Counted from the first letter of the stretch, positions 43,533-52,121 are shown. The stretch is DNA of 64,000 nt from Flavobacteriaceae bacterium (GCA_021151665.1 JAGKWW010000019.1:1-64000); one strand, 5' to 3'. Numbers and translations are program-made. The notes: a model not told the origin generated them from the letters alone.

Positions 43533-44054
43533 CTACCTTAGTTGCTCAATTTCTTTCCGTAACTGCGTGAGGGCTATATGAAGGCGCTTTTCTACAGCCT
43601 TTACGCTTATGCCCAGCATTTCGGCAATTTCATGGTATTTTTTGCCTTCTACCCGGTGCAGCAGAAACGCAGTGCGCTGGGCCTCGCTGAGGTTGCCAAT
43701 TGCCTTTTGCAGCTTGTTTTTAAACTGCTCTTCTTCCAGGATAAATTCGGGGCTCAGGTTATCGGTGCCCGAAACGTTGCTCTTTTTCTCGTATTCCAAT
43801 ACTACTTTCTGATGAGCGATATGGTTCAGCGAAGTGTTGTTGGCAACGGTGTAGAGAAATGACTTCGCTTTTTCTGGAGCTACCTTATCGCAATTTTCCC
43901 ATAGCTTGATGAAGGCCTCCTGTGTTACATCCTCTGCCTGCTCTTCGTTGCCAAATTTATAATACAGATAGTTTCGCAGCGATTTGGCATGGCTCCGGAA
44001 AAAGCTGGAAAAAGTATTCTCTTCGCAAATACCCTGTGTTGGCAAATTCTTCAT
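43533..44054 (-). CDS. ECF sigma factor (FecI type)
   Basis: A 173-residue extracytoplasmic-function sigma factor. Region 2 includes RNYLYYKFGNEEQAEDVTQE and region 4 LHRVEGKKYHEIAEMLGISV. It should direct polymerase to its own operon and perhaps other genes when the FecR protein permits. First gene of the sigma-fecR-receptor operon. The stretch upstream (44055-44257) is shared with a divergent lipoprotein gene and has no exact -7 match. Confidence 0.9.
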   Translation of the reverse strand: MKNLPTQGICEENTFSSFFRSHAKSLRNYLYYKFGNEEQAEDVTQEAFIKLWENCDKVAPEKAKSFLYTVANNTSLNHIAHQKVVLEYEKKSNVSGTDNLSPEFILEEEQFKNKLQKAIGNLSEAQRTAFLLHRVEGKKYHEIAEMLGISVKAVEKRLHIALTQLRKEIEQLR

Positions 44055-44257
44055 TTGGGCGGATAAAATGTGGCGGTTAAATTAGCAATTTAGGCTTTAC
44101 CGGATACTTTCGTGCAAAAAAAAGTTTTTCGTGGCCGCGCCGAAAAACTACAAAAATGGAACATCCTGTGCCCGGCCACAATCAAAATAGTACCAAAAGT
44201 GTGTAATAAAACGGGCAATTTTGCGTCTATTGCAATAATCAACAATTAATAAATACC

Positions 44258-44728
44258 ATGAAAAAAATGAAAATGGCTGTTGCAGCGTTAATTTTGGCAG
44301 CAACACTTGTATCCTGTTCTGATGACGACAACAACAATGTAAACCCCGTTACGCAACAGATACAGCAAACGGTGTCTAATGCCCAGTCGGGAACCTGGAG
44401 GATTACCAGCTATATAGACAGTGGTAACGTAGAGACTACGGATTTTACAGGCTACAACTTTACATTTGGCGCTAACAATGCGCTTTCGGCGAGCAACGGG
44501 ACCAATACCTACGCCGGCTCATGGTCGGTTACGCAAAGCGATAGTATGGATGACGATGATTCTGAAGATATCGACTTTAATATTGTTTTCAATACGCAGG
44601 CGCCATTGAATTTCCGCGAACTTAATGACGATTGGGACCTTGTAGAAATGACTGCTACAAAAATCACTTTGGTTGATGTAAGCGGTGGCAATGATAGCTA
44701 CGATTACCTGACATTAGAAAAAAATTAA
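44258..44728 (+). CDS. Small lipocalin-like lipoprotein
   Basis: A 156-residue lipoprotein; the signal ALILAATLVSC gives the lipidated Cys, followed by the acidic surface-export-like tail SDDDNNN. The mature part is beta-rich, with GTWRITSYIDSGNVETTDF and GYNFTFGANNALSASNG, as in the lipocalin-like lipoproteins of Flavobacteriaceae. The SDDDNNN stretch just after the cysteine resembles a flavobacterial lipoprotein surface-export signal. Function unknown. Confidence 0.72.
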   Translation: MKKMKMAVAALILAATLVSCSDDDNNNVNPVTQQIQQTVSNAQSGTWRITSYIDSGNVETTDFTGYNFTFGANNALSASNGTNTYAGSWSVTQSDSMDDDDSEDIDFNIVFNTQAPLNFRELNDDWDLVEMTATKITLVDVSGGNDSYDYLTLEKN

Positions 44729-45078
44729 AAACAAGGGTAGGGTAAATGCACGGATGGCTGTTTTATAAACATCGCGACGAGATAACAGCATTTGTGTCAA
44801 CGGCATTTGCTACTGTATAGTGAAAAAGAAAATCTGATCCCATCAGCAGGAGCGCCGGCAAGCTATGAGCCGGCATCCTTTTGGGAATTTACCTGAGTTG
44901 TGTTTTTTTTTAAATATTCAGTTTTTGAAACCGGCCCGCGCCGGTTTTTTTTATTTTGAATTCTAAGTGGTTTACGGTGTTTGCTAAACAGTTGCTGCCA
45001 TATCCTAAACGGATAGCCAGTGTTACGCAACGCGGTATCATCTTGCAGCATCTTATAGCAAACCATAAATTTTAATCC
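44729..45078 (+). other. 350-base intergenic region with two hairpins
   Basis: It contains a perfect GCCGGC-N9-GCCGGC hairpin (44854-44874) and a terminator hairpin (44928-44952). There is no open frame of note. The first hairpin, far from both genes, may belong to a small RNA or to the end of the lipoprotein transcript. Confidence 0.45.
44928..44952 (+). terminator. Terminator with AAACCGGC stem
   Basis: AAACCGGC / GCCGGTTT with loop CCGC, followed by eight T. It is 200 bases after the last stop codon, so it may end a long 3' UTR or a small RNA. Its stem matches that of the terminator at 45850. Confidence 0.75.
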
Positions 45079-45843
45079 ATGAAAAAAATCAGACTTTTCG
45101 TTTCCGTTTCATTCCTGGCTGCTATGGCCAGCTCTTGTAACGATGATGCCGCCGTACCCGTAAACAATCCCTCAGCCGCCTGCCTGCCACAAAGCCTGCA
45201 AAGCGGACTTATCGCTGCCTATCCTTTCGGTAACAGCGGTTTTAATGATGCTGCCGGAAATGCCGACCTTACAGCATCGCTTGCAACACCGGCCACGGAC
45301 CGTGATGGCAATACCAACTGCGCTGTGCAGTTTCAGGGGAATGACTATTCGTACCTGATGACGCAGGACACCAACTGGCTTAACAACCTAAATGAATTTT
45401 CAATTGCATTATGGTACCAGCGGCTGGGCACGCAAAACGGTTATGAGTTGCTGGCCGGCCGGGGAGATGGCCTTCATTGTCCCGATACATTCGGTGAGTG
45501 GTCTGTAGGGCTTCACGACATGAGGAGAGCGGTTTTCGGTCATGGCAATTCGGTTTGGGAACAGCCAACTGCATCCGGAGTTACCGATGCATGGAAGTTT
45601 GTAACTGTAACCTGTAACAAGGCGGATAATACGCTGAAAATTTACATGAACGGACAGCTAATGGAAACCAAAACCGGATTGGGCGATTGCGGTATTGGCC
45701 CCGTAACGGTGAGCGATATGGGAAATTTTTATCTTGGTACAAATTTCAACGGAAAGATCGACGATGTAGTTATCTATAATCGCGTGCTCGCACCCGCCGA
45801 AATAAATAATTTATTTGACTTAGATCCCTGCTGCGGAGGATAG
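45079..45843 (+). CDS. LamG-domain lipoprotein
   Basis: A 254-residue lipoprotein; LAAMASSC gives the lipidated Cys near 20, followed by NDDAA. Residues 45-245 form a LamG/concanavalin A-like beta-sandwich: LIAAYPFGNSGFNDAAGNAD at its start, FSIALWYQRLG in the core, and GKIDDVVIYNRVLAPAEINN at the end, as in glycan-binding laminin-G domains of Bacteroidota. It probably binds carbohydrate at the surface. It ends with CCGG and is followed by a terminator. Confidence 0.82.
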   Translation: MKKIRLFVSVSFLAAMASSCNDDAAVPVNNPSAACLPQSLQSGLIAAYPFGNSGFNDAAGNADLTASLATPATDRDGNTNCAVQFQGNDYSYLMTQDTNWLNNLNEFSIALWYQRLGTQNGYELLAGRGDGLHCPDTFGEWSVGLHDMRRAVFGHGNSVWEQPTASGVTDAWKFVTVTCNKADNTLKIYMNGQLMETKTGLGDCGIGPVTVSDMGNFYLGTNFNGKIDDVVIYNRVLAPAEINNLFDLDPCCGG

Positions 45844-45849
45844 AAATTG

Positions 45850-45873
45850 AACCGGCCTCGTGCCGGTTTTTTT
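45850..45873 (+). terminator. Terminator of the LamG lipoprotein gene
   Basis: AACCGGC / GCCGGTT with loop CTCGT, followed by a T-run. Confidence 0.8.
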
Positions 45874-45908
45874 ATATAGCTAACCGCCGCTCTTCAAAAT
45901 CAAATCAT

Positions 45909-45916
45909 TAAATTTG
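45909..45916 (+). promoter_or_regulatory. -7 promoter element TAAATTTG
   Basis: Exact match 22 bases before the ffh ATG. Confidence 0.55.
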
Positions 45917-45938
45917 CACCTCTATAAAAGAAAGCGCT

Positions 45939-47279
45939 ATGTTTGATAATTTGAGCGAAAAGCTTGATAAAGCTTTACATATATTAAAAGGGCACGGAAA
46001 AATTACCGAAGTAAACGTTGCCGATACCCTTAAAGAAGTACGCCGTGCATTGCTTGATGCCGACGTTAACTTTAAAATCGCAAAGGATTTTACCACCAAG
46101 GTAAAGGAAAAAGCGATGGGCGAGAACGTGCTTACCACGTTACAACCGGGTCAGCTGATGGTTAAGCTTGTAAAAGACGAGCTTACCGAGCTTATGGGTG
46201 GCGACGCTACCGGCATCAACCTTTCGGGTAATCCGGCAGTGATTTTGATGTCGGGCCTTCAGGGTTCGGGTAAAACGACGTTTTCGGGTAAACTTGCCAA
46301 TTTCCTCAAGACAAAAAAGAACAAGAAAGTTCTTCTTGTAGCGTGTGATATTTACCGCCCTGCGGCTATCAACCAGTTGCATGTGGTTGGAGGCCAGGTT
46401 GGCGTAGAGGTGTATTCTGAAGAAGGAAACCGCAACCCGGTAGAGATCGCGCAGAACGCCATAAAGCACGCCAGAGCCAATGGATTCAATGTAGTTATCG
46501 TTGATACCGCCGGCCGCCTCGCGGTTGACGAGGAGATGATGAACGAGATTGCCAATGTGCATAAAGCTATCCAGCCGCAGGAAACGTTGTTTGTTGTGGA
46601 TGCCATGACTGGGCAGGATGCGGTAAACACGGCAAAAGCTTTCAACGACAGGCTCGACTTTGATGGTGTTATCCTTACTAAGCTTGACGGTGACACACGC
46701 GGTGGTGCTGCCATTTCTATTAAATCGGTAGTAAATAAGCCGATCAAGTTTATTGGTACCGGTGAAAAGATGGAGGCGATAGACGTGTTCTATCCGAACC
46801 GTATGGCCGACCGTATCCTTGGTATGGGTGACGTGGTATCGCTTGTAGAGCGTGCACAGGAGCAATATGATGAAGAGGAAGCACGCAAGCTTCAGAAGAA
46901 GATCGCGAAGAACGAATTCGGTTTTGACGACTTCCTGAACCAGATACAGCAGGTGAAGAAAATGGGTAACATGAAAGACCTGATAGGCATGATACCCGGT
47001 GCCGGAAAGGCGCTGAAAGATATTGAGATAGAAGATGATGCGTTTAAACACATCGAGGCGATAATCCACTCCATGACCCCTCAGGAACGCAGCAAGCCCG
47101 CAATCCTGGATGCAAAGAGGAAGAACAGGGTTGCAAAAGGTTCGGGCACTTCTATCCAACAGGTAAACCAACTCCTTAAGCAGTTTGACCAGATGAGTAA
47201 AATGATGAAAATGATGCAGGGAGGCGCAGGCAAGAACATGATGCGGATGATGGGCGGCATGAAAGGCATGAGGCCGTAA
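45939..47279 (+). CDS. ffh: Signal recognition particle protein Ffh
   Basis: A 446-residue GTPase that binds signal sequences on nascent chains and targets ribosomes to the membrane with FtsY and the 4.5S RNA. The N domain precedes the G1 motif GLQGSGKTTFSGKLA; the G3 motif is VDTAGRLA and the G4 TKLDGDTRGGAA. The C-terminal M domain is Met-rich (SKMMKMMQGGAGKNMMRMMG) and holds the signal-peptide groove. Length and domain order are standard. A terminator follows. Confidence 0.96.
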   Translation: MFDNLSEKLDKALHILKGHGKITEVNVADTLKEVRRALLDADVNFKIAKDFTTKVKEKAMGENVLTTLQPGQLMVKLVKDELTELMGGDATGINLSGNPAVILMSGLQGSGKTTFSGKLANFLKTKKNKKVLLVACDIYRPAAINQLHVVGGQVGVEVYSEEGNRNPVEIAQNAIKHARANGFNVVIVDTAGRLAVDEEMMNEIANVHKAIQPQETLFVVDAMTGQDAVNTAKAFNDRLDFDGVILTKLDGDTRGGAAISIKSVVNKPIKFIGTGEKMEAIDVFYPNRMADRILGMGDVVSLVERAQEQYDEEEARKLQKKIAKNEFGFDDFLNQIQQVKKMGNMKDLIGMIPGAGKALKDIEIEDDAFKHIEAIIHSMTPQERSKPAILDAKRKNRVAKGSGTSIQQVNQLLKQFDQMSKMMKMMQGGAGKNMMRMMGGMKGMRP

Positions 47280-47288
47280 AAGTTAGGT

Positions 47289-47333
47289 TAAGGTTTAAAG
47301 TTTCGCCACGGAATTTTAAACCTTAATTTTTTT
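47289..47333 (+). terminator. Terminator of ffh
   Basis: Perfect 11-bp AT-rich stem TAAGGTTTAAA / TTTAAACCTTA with a 15-base loop, then seven T. Confidence 0.65.
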
Positions 47334-47374
47334 ATTACATATTCAACAACAACAACACAACATGGGTTGAGCGC

Positions 47375-47413
47375 CGGATAATAATCCGGAACTTTAACCC
47401 GAAACCTGAAACA
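47375..47413 (+). promoter_or_regulatory. Hairpin and repeat in the folD leader
   Basis: CCGGAT-AATA-ATCCGG (47375-47390) is a perfect short hairpin just before ACCCGAAACCTGAAAC (47397-47412), the same core as the tandem repeat at 30869. It ends three bases before the folD ATG. Function unknown. Confidence 0.4.
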
Positions 47414-47415
47414 AA

Positions 47416-48300
47416 ATGACTTTACTCGACGGAAAAAAAACATCGGAAGACATTAAGAATGAAATCGCCGCTGAGGTGCAGCGCATGCGCGATAATGGCG
47501 AAAAAGTACCGCACCTCGCCGCAGTTATTGTGGGCAATGATGGCGCCAGCCTTACCTATGTGGGCAGCAAGGTGAAAGCCTGCGAACGGGTAGGCTTTGA
47601 GTCGACCCTGATCAAAATGCCCAGCACCACATCGGAAAGGGAATTGCTGAAAAAAATTAAGCAACTCAACGAAGATGACAATATCGACGGGTTCATCGTG
47701 CAGTTGCCATTGCCTAAGCAAATCGATACGCAAAAGGTAATTATGGCGATAGATCCGCACAAGGATGTGGATGGGTTCCATCCGGAGAATTTCGGCAAGA
47801 TGGCGCTGGATATGACCACGTTTATCCCGGCAACGCCATTTGGCATATTGGAACTTTTGGAACGCTATGGCGTACAGACCGAAGGCAAACACACAGTAGT
47901 AATTGGCCGCAGCCATATTGTAGGCAGGCCGATGAGCATATTGATGGGACGGAAAGGCTTTCCGGGCAACTCTACGGTAACGCTTACTCATAGCCATACC
48001 AAGAATATCAACCAGATTACCACACAGGCAGACATCATCATCACGGCGCTTGGCGTACCCAATTACCTAAAGGCTGAAATGATAAAAGACGACGCCGTGG
48101 TTATAGATGTGGGTATCACGCGCGTTGCAGATGAAACATCTGAGCGTGGCTACCGCATTACCGGCGATGTGGATTTCGAGAATGTGAGTAAAAAAGCCTC
48201 GTTTATTACCCCGGTGCCGGGTGGTGTAGGGCCGATGACCATTGCTATGCTGCTTAAGAATACGCTGCTTGCAAGGGAGCAGGAGCGGGAAAGGCGATAA
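47416..48300 (+). CDS. folD: Methylenetetrahydrofolate dehydrogenase/cyclohydrolase
   Basis: A 294-residue bifunctional enzyme that interconverts 5,10-methylene- and 10-formyltetrahydrofolate with NADP. Family motifs are TYVGSKVKAC (catalytic Lys), DGFIVQLPLPKQ, the dinucleotide site GRSHIVGRPM and PVPGGVGPMT near the end. The extra leader bases between ffh and folD hold a hairpin and repeat, but I see no exact promoter element. A strong bidirectional terminator follows. Confidence 0.95.
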   Translation: MTLLDGKKTSEDIKNEIAAEVQRMRDNGEKVPHLAAVIVGNDGASLTYVGSKVKACERVGFESTLIKMPSTTSERELLKKIKQLNEDDNIDGFIVQLPLPKQIDTQKVIMAIDPHKDVDGFHPENFGKMALDMTTFIPATPFGILELLERYGVQTEGKHTVVIGRSHIVGRPMSILMGRKGFPGNSTVTLTHSHTKNINQITTQADIIITALGVPNYLKAEMIKDDAVVIDVGITRVADETSERGYRITGDVDFENVSKKASFITPVPGGVGPMTIAMLLKNTLLAREQERERR

Positions 48301-48310
48301 CATATATACA

Positions 48311-48338
48311 AAAATGGCTACCAACCGGTAGCCATTTT
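48311..48338. terminator. Bidirectional terminator
   Basis: Perfect 12-bp stem AAAATGGCTACC / GGTAGCCATTTT with loop AACC, between folD and the convergent dehydrogenase gene. Confidence 0.85.
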
Positions 48339-48340
48339 GA

Positions 48341-49192
48341 TTAAGCCTGCATTGCAAAATCGGTACTGGTACTTACCTCCCTCCAGCCGTCTATTTCATT
48401 TTTCAGGAAATCCAGCTTTTGTTCTGCCATGTTCACGGCATCACGGCCCAAAAAAAAGTAAAGCGGCGCGGTTTCGGCTTCTGTCATTTTCATAACCTCA
48501 GCTACACCTTTTACAGGGTCGCCCGGCTGGTTTCCGCGTATTTGCTCTTCATGTGCCTGCTGCATGGCGCGAACTTCGGTATATTCCTGCATTTGATTTT
48601 GCGGAGTTACTATAGAATCCGATTCCAGAAAGTTCGTACGGAAATACCCCGGCAAAACAAGCGTGGTCTTGATCCCGAAAGGTTTCGCTTCAAGAGCCAG
48701 TGCTTCGGTAAAGCCGTTTACCGCAAACTTTGTAGCGCAGTAGATCCCGAATGCAGGGAAGCTTCCTGTAACGCCTGCAATGGAAGAGAAGTTCAGGATG
48801 TGGCCTGAACCCTGTTTGCGAAGCTGGGGCATTGCTGCCCTTATCACATTCAGCGAGCCGAATACGTTTACGTCGAAGTTACCGCGCGCTTCGGCATCGG
48901 TAAGCTCTTCCACGCCACCAACAAGCCCGTAGCCTGCATTGTTAACCAGCATATCAATTCTGCCAAAAGCCGTGATAGTTGCGTCAATCGCTTCTTTTAC
49001 ACTCAGTTCATTTGTTATCTCCATCTCCAGCGGAAGGAAATTTTTATTATCTGTTGCGGCGGCTTCTTTCAGTTGCGAAAGGCTGCGCGAGGTGGCGGCA
49101 ACGGCGTCGCCTTTGGCCAGCAGTTGCTTAATAAATTCCAGTCCGAAGCCCTTAGAGGCACCGGTAATGAACCATACTTTTTTTGTACTCAT
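48341..49192 (-). CDS. Short-chain dehydrogenase/reductase (SDR)
   Basis: A 283-residue NAD(P)-dependent oxidoreductase. The frame is longer upstream, but the ATG at 49192 opens the canonical MSTKKVWFITGASKGFG (Rossmann TGxxxGxG). NNAGYG and the catalytic YCATK with Ser in SSIAG are present. The C-terminal extension of about 40 residues is usual for this 'classical' subgroup. The gene follows the damaged paralogue by only 10 bases and belongs to the same operon. Substrate unknown. Confidence 0.88.
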   Translation of the reverse strand: MSTKKVWFITGASKGFGLEFIKQLLAKGDAVAATSRSLSQLKEAAATDNKNFLPLEMEITNELSVKEAIDATITAFGRIDMLVNNAGYGLVGGVEELTDAEARGNFDVNVFGSLNVIRAAMPQLRKQGSGHILNFSSIAGVTGSFPAFGIYCATKFAVNGFTEALALEAKPFGIKTTLVLPGYFRTNFLESDSIVTPQNQMQEYTEVRAMQQAHEEQIRGNQPGDPVKGVAEVMKMTEAETAPLYFFLGRDAVNMAEQKLDFLKNEIDGWREVSTSTDFAMQA

Positions 49193-49202
49193 GATGTTGT
49201 TT

Positions 49203-50051
49203 TTAGTTGTTGTTGTAATCTGTAGAAGCGGCAATATCTTTCCCGGCTTCAACTTCTTTTTGCAATGTTTCAATCTTTATAGTTGCCCGCCTGTAAGCAT
49301 CGCTTCCCAGGATAAGGCGTAGCGGTGGGTTTTTGTCGAACGCAGTCTGAATGATTAGGGCAGCCGCCTTTTCAGGGTCGCCCGACTGTTTGCCATCAAG
49401 CTGCAGGAGGCGGCTTTGTGCTTCGCGCATGGACGAATAGTCTTCTATTGTTCTTTCTGCGATGACTATCGAACCTTTGTCAAGGAAGCTGGTGCGAAAG
49501 CCACCAGGGAGCACAACCGTGGCCGCGATGCCCAGTTAGCGTACATCGTCGGCCAGGACTTCGGTAAGGCCTGTAACTGCAAATTTTGTTGCGGCATAGG
49601 CAGCCCATCCGGTAGATGCGGCGAAACCGGCAATAGAGGAGATGTTGATAATGTGACCGCTTTTTTGTGCCCGCATATACGGCAATACATTCCGTATTAC
49701 GTTAATCGTACCGAACACATTCACATCGAAGCTTTGCCTCACCTCGTCGTCCGTCAGTTCTTCAAGGCTTCCGCCAATGCTATAGCCGGCATTATTGATT
49801 ACGACATCGATACGACCAAATTTTTCAACGGTTTGAGCTAAGGTCTGATTTACCGAAGCATTATCGGGAAGGTCGGTGTAAAGCGCCAGGAGATTGTCGC
49901 CTTCTCCGTCCGCCGCAGCAATCAGTGCTTCAGGGTTGCGCGAGGTAGCCGCAACATTTTGGCCCAAAGCCAGTAATTGTTTTACGATTGCCAGCCCCAA
50001 CCCTTTTGAAGCGCCGGTAACCAGCCACGTCTTTTGTTTTTCAGTTTGCAT
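49203..50051 (-). pseudogene. Short-chain dehydrogenase with in-frame stop codon
   Basis: A paralogue of the downstream SDR gene. The frame from 50051 has TGASKGLG, NNAGYS and the catalytic YAATK, then a TAA at 49536-49538 (after ...ADDVR). The same frame continues without any shift as LGIAATVVLPGGFRTSFLDK to 49203. Full length is 282 codons, the same as the intact paralogue, so one base change (for example AAA to TAA) explains the break. The lost part covers substrate-binding and C-terminal helices, so the truncated product is probably inactive. Promoter and operator are intact. Confidence 0.88.
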
Positions 50052-50055
50052 AGGA

Positions 50056-50075
50056 GTACTGTTTTATTACAGTAC
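50056..50075 (-). promoter_or_regulatory. Palindromic operator of the SDR operon
   Basis: Perfect inverted repeat GTACTGT-N6-ACAGTAC between the -7 element (50075-50082) and the ATG at 50051. It covers the expected transcription start. Confidence 0.55.
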
Positions 50076-50082
50076 AAATGTA
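50075..50082 (-). promoter_or_regulatory. -7 promoter element TACATTTG
   Basis: Exact match on the minus strand, 23 bases before the first SDR ATG. Confidence 0.55.
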
Positions 50083-50134
50083 GCGCTGGTAAAAAGCTAA
50101 ACCCTTACGCGGGGCAAACCAATACTTGCAAAAA

Positions 50135-51040
50135 TCAAACAGTGCGGTAGCGCGATGGTGAAAGCGACGTGTATTTCCTGAAGAAGTTATTGAAGTGTGA
50201 GGGTTCCTCAAACCCGAGGCTGTTGCTTATCTCGGCGATGTTCCAGTCGGTATGCTTAAGCAACGCCTGTGCTTCGGCCAGGATGCGCTCGGCAATAAGG
50301 GAGGTCGTTGTTTTTCCGGTAGTGGACTTCACGGCCCTGTTCAGGTGATTCACGTGCATGGCGAGGCTTTCGGCAAAGCTGCCGGCCGACTTCATTGTAA
50401 ATCGCTGGTGCGGTGTTTCTATGGGAAACTGTCGCTCGAGCAGTTCACGGAAAATAGCGGTGATGCGCGTATTGGCATTCGGATGTTCATACAATACTGC
50501 CGCGGGCTCGTTCTTTAACGCCAAATGGATCAGCTCGTTGAGGTAGGAGCGAAGCAGGTCGTATTTAAAGGCGTAGTCTGAACCTATTTCTGCCAGCATC
50601 TTTTCAAAAACTGCGGCTATAGCTTTTTCATTGACTTCGTCTAAAAAATACGATGGCTTACCGCCAATAGCAAACATCGGCAATTCCTGAAGGCTGCCAC
50701 GTATTTTTTCTGTAAAGAATGGCTCGGTAAATATGCAGAAGTAACCTGTGGTCTCACCCGAGATGTGTTCCCAGGTGTACGGCACTTTCGGATTGAAGAA
50801 TACGAGTGATGTACCGTCTACTTCGATACTTTTATCGGCATAATGATAGCGGTTGCGCCCCCGGATAAACGTGATCTTGTAATAATCGCGGCGCGCGTAT
50901 TTTACCTGACGGTTGCCACCCAGGCAGTCCTCCAGGCGGAAGACGTTAAAATGCCCGACGTTTGTAGTAAGGTTATCCGGTATGGGCTGCATCTTGTGTT
51001 CGTAAAATTCACGCAGGCTTTCGGTTTCCATAAACTGCAT
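50135..51040 (-). CDS. AraC family transcriptional regulator
   Basis: A 301-residue regulator. The N-terminal 180 residues are a cupin-like sensor (FFNPKVPYTWEHISGETTGY), and the C-terminal 100 residues carry two helix-turn-helix motifs (SFAESLAMHVNHLNRAVKST, then WNIAEISNSLGFEEPSHFNN). The gene lies just upstream of the SDR operon on the same strand and may control it. The start could also be the ATG at 51031. The promoter element is 51049-51056. Confidence 0.87.
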   Translation of the reverse strand: MQFMETESLREFYEHKMQPIPDNLTTNVGHFNVFRLEDCLGGNRQVKYARRDYYKITFIRGRNRYHYADKSIEVDGTSLVFFNPKVPYTWEHISGETTGYFCIFTEPFFTEKIRGSLQELPMFAIGGKPSYFLDEVNEKAIAAVFEKMLAEIGSDYAFKYDLLRSYLNELIHLALKNEPAAVLYEHPNANTRITAIFRELLERQFPIETPHQRFTMKSAGSFAESLAMHVNHLNRAVKSTTGKTTTSLIAERILAEAQALLKHTDWNIAEISNSLGFEEPSHFNNFFRKYTSLSPSRYRTV

Positions 51041-51048
51041 ATTTCAAA

Positions 51049-51056
51049 CAAAGGTA
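51049..51056 (-). promoter_or_regulatory. -7 promoter element TACCTTTG
   Basis: Exact match on the minus strand, eight bases before the ATG at 51040 and 17 before the ATG at 51031. Confidence 0.55.
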
Positions 51057-51083
51057 TAAAAAAAGCCCCACACTGGTGAGGCT
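51056..51083 (-). terminator. Terminator of the rluF-phnA operon
   Basis: Stem AGCC(C)CAC / GTG(A)GGCT with one mismatch and loop ACTG, U-tract on the minus strand, just after the stop at 51091. Confidence 0.6.
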
Positions 51084-51090
51084 ATATCTT

Positions 51091-51300
51091 TTATGATTTC
51101 TTCACGAACTCCGTTCGCAGTACCATCGCCACTTTATTTACCCGGCAGTCTATCTCAGCCGGATCATCGGTAAGGCGGATGTTCTTTACCACGGTCCCGC
51201 GCTTTATAACTGCAGACGATCCTTTTACTTTCAGGTCTTTGATCACGGTTACGGTGTCGCCATCGTTCAGCAGGTTTCCGTTACTGTCTTTTACGTCCAT
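51091..51300 (-). CDS. PhnA-like (YjdM) protein
   Basis: A 69-residue protein consisting only of the PhnA C-terminal domain: VKDSNGNLLNDGDTVTVIKD, VKGSSAVIKRGTVVKNIRLT and NKVAMVLRTEFVKK are family hallmarks. The N-terminal zinc-ribbon of longer relatives is missing. Despite the name, the family has no proven role in phosphonate use. Its start overlaps the end of rluF by 20 bases, so it is the second gene of that operon. Confidence 0.85.
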   Translation of the reverse strand: MDVKDSNGNLLNDGDTVTVIKDLKVKGSSAVIKRGTVVKNIRLTDDPAEIDCRVNKVAMVLRTEFVKKS

Positions 51301-52117
51301 TTCTATTTGTTTTATTTTGGTTAATCGTTTTTCGTTCCTCCGGCCTGCCGGAAGTTTTTACAGGGCGTTGCTCGGGCTTCGCTTTGGGGAGGCTTGCTTC
51401 TTCAGTTTTACCGGAAGGTTCTACCAGGGTATTGAGTTCTTTTATTTCGGCAGCGGTCAGTTCGCGGTAGCGGCCAAGCGGCACATCAAGCGATATATTG
51501 ATGATCCGGATGCGCTTCAGCGCTTTTACATCATAACCCAGGTATTCGCACATACGGCGTATCTGGCGGTTGAGGCCCTGTGTAAGTACAATGCGGAAAA
51601 TCGTATTACTGATCTTCTGCACTTCGCATTTGCGTGTAACAGTGTCAAGAATCGGGATGCCGCTGCCCATACGCTGAATGAACCTGTCGGTAATGGGTTT
51701 GTCTACGGTTACGATATATTCTTTTTCGTGGTTGTTGCGCGCGCGGAGTATCTTGTTTACGATATCGCCGTCATCGGTTAGGAAAATAAGCCCTTCGCTC
51801 GCTTTGTCGAGCCTGCCGATAGGGAAGATACGTTTAGGATAATTGATGTAATCGATAATGTTATCGCGCACTTCCTGGTTTGTGGTGCACTCGATGCCTA
51901 CTGGTTTATTAAACGCCAGATAAACATGCTTCCCGGTCTTCTCTTTAATAAGCCTGCCATCGATCCGCACTTCGTCATCCGGGCCAACTTTGGTTCCCAT
52001 AACAGCTTCTGCACCGTTGATGGCAACGCGGCGCTCTTCGATAAGGCGATCAGCTTCACGGCGGGAGCAGTAGCCGGTTTCAGAAATGTATTTATTGAGG
52101 CGCTTCAGTTCTTCCAT
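51281..52117 (-). CDS. rluF: 23S rRNA pseudouridine synthase RluF
   Basis: A 278-residue enzyme of the RsuA/RluF branch, which makes pseudouridine in 23S rRNA. An N-terminal S4 RNA-binding domain (RLNKYISETGYCSRREADRL) is followed by the catalytic domain with GRLDKASEGLIFLTDDG, holding the catalytic Asp, and LTQGLNRQIRRMCEYLGYD. The C-terminal 50 residues are a basic tail rich in Lys and Arg. The promoter element lies four bases before the ATG, so the mRNA may be leaderless. Confidence 0.9.
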   Translation of the reverse strand: MEELKRLNKYISETGYCSRREADRLIEERRVAINGAEAVMGTKVGPDDEVRIDGRLIKEKTGKHVYLAFNKPVGIECTTNQEVRDNIIDYINYPKRIFPIGRLDKASEGLIFLTDDGDIVNKILRARNNHEKEYIVTVDKPITDRFIQRMGSGIPILDTVTRKCEVQKISNTIFRIVLTQGLNRQIRRMCEYLGYDVKALKRIRIINISLDVPLGRYRELTAAEIKELNTLVEPSGKTEEASLPKAKPEQRPVKTSGRPEERKTINQNKTNRNGRKRQ

Positions 52118-52121
52118 ACTG

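Noticed and set aside
46140..47171. 343-residue open frame opposite ffh
   Set aside because: Antisense shadow of a highly conserved gene; no promoter element and no recognisable domain.
49203..49514. Independent small gene downstream of the interrupted SDR
   Set aside because: It is the same frame after a single stop codon and continues the SDR fold; it has no start of its own.
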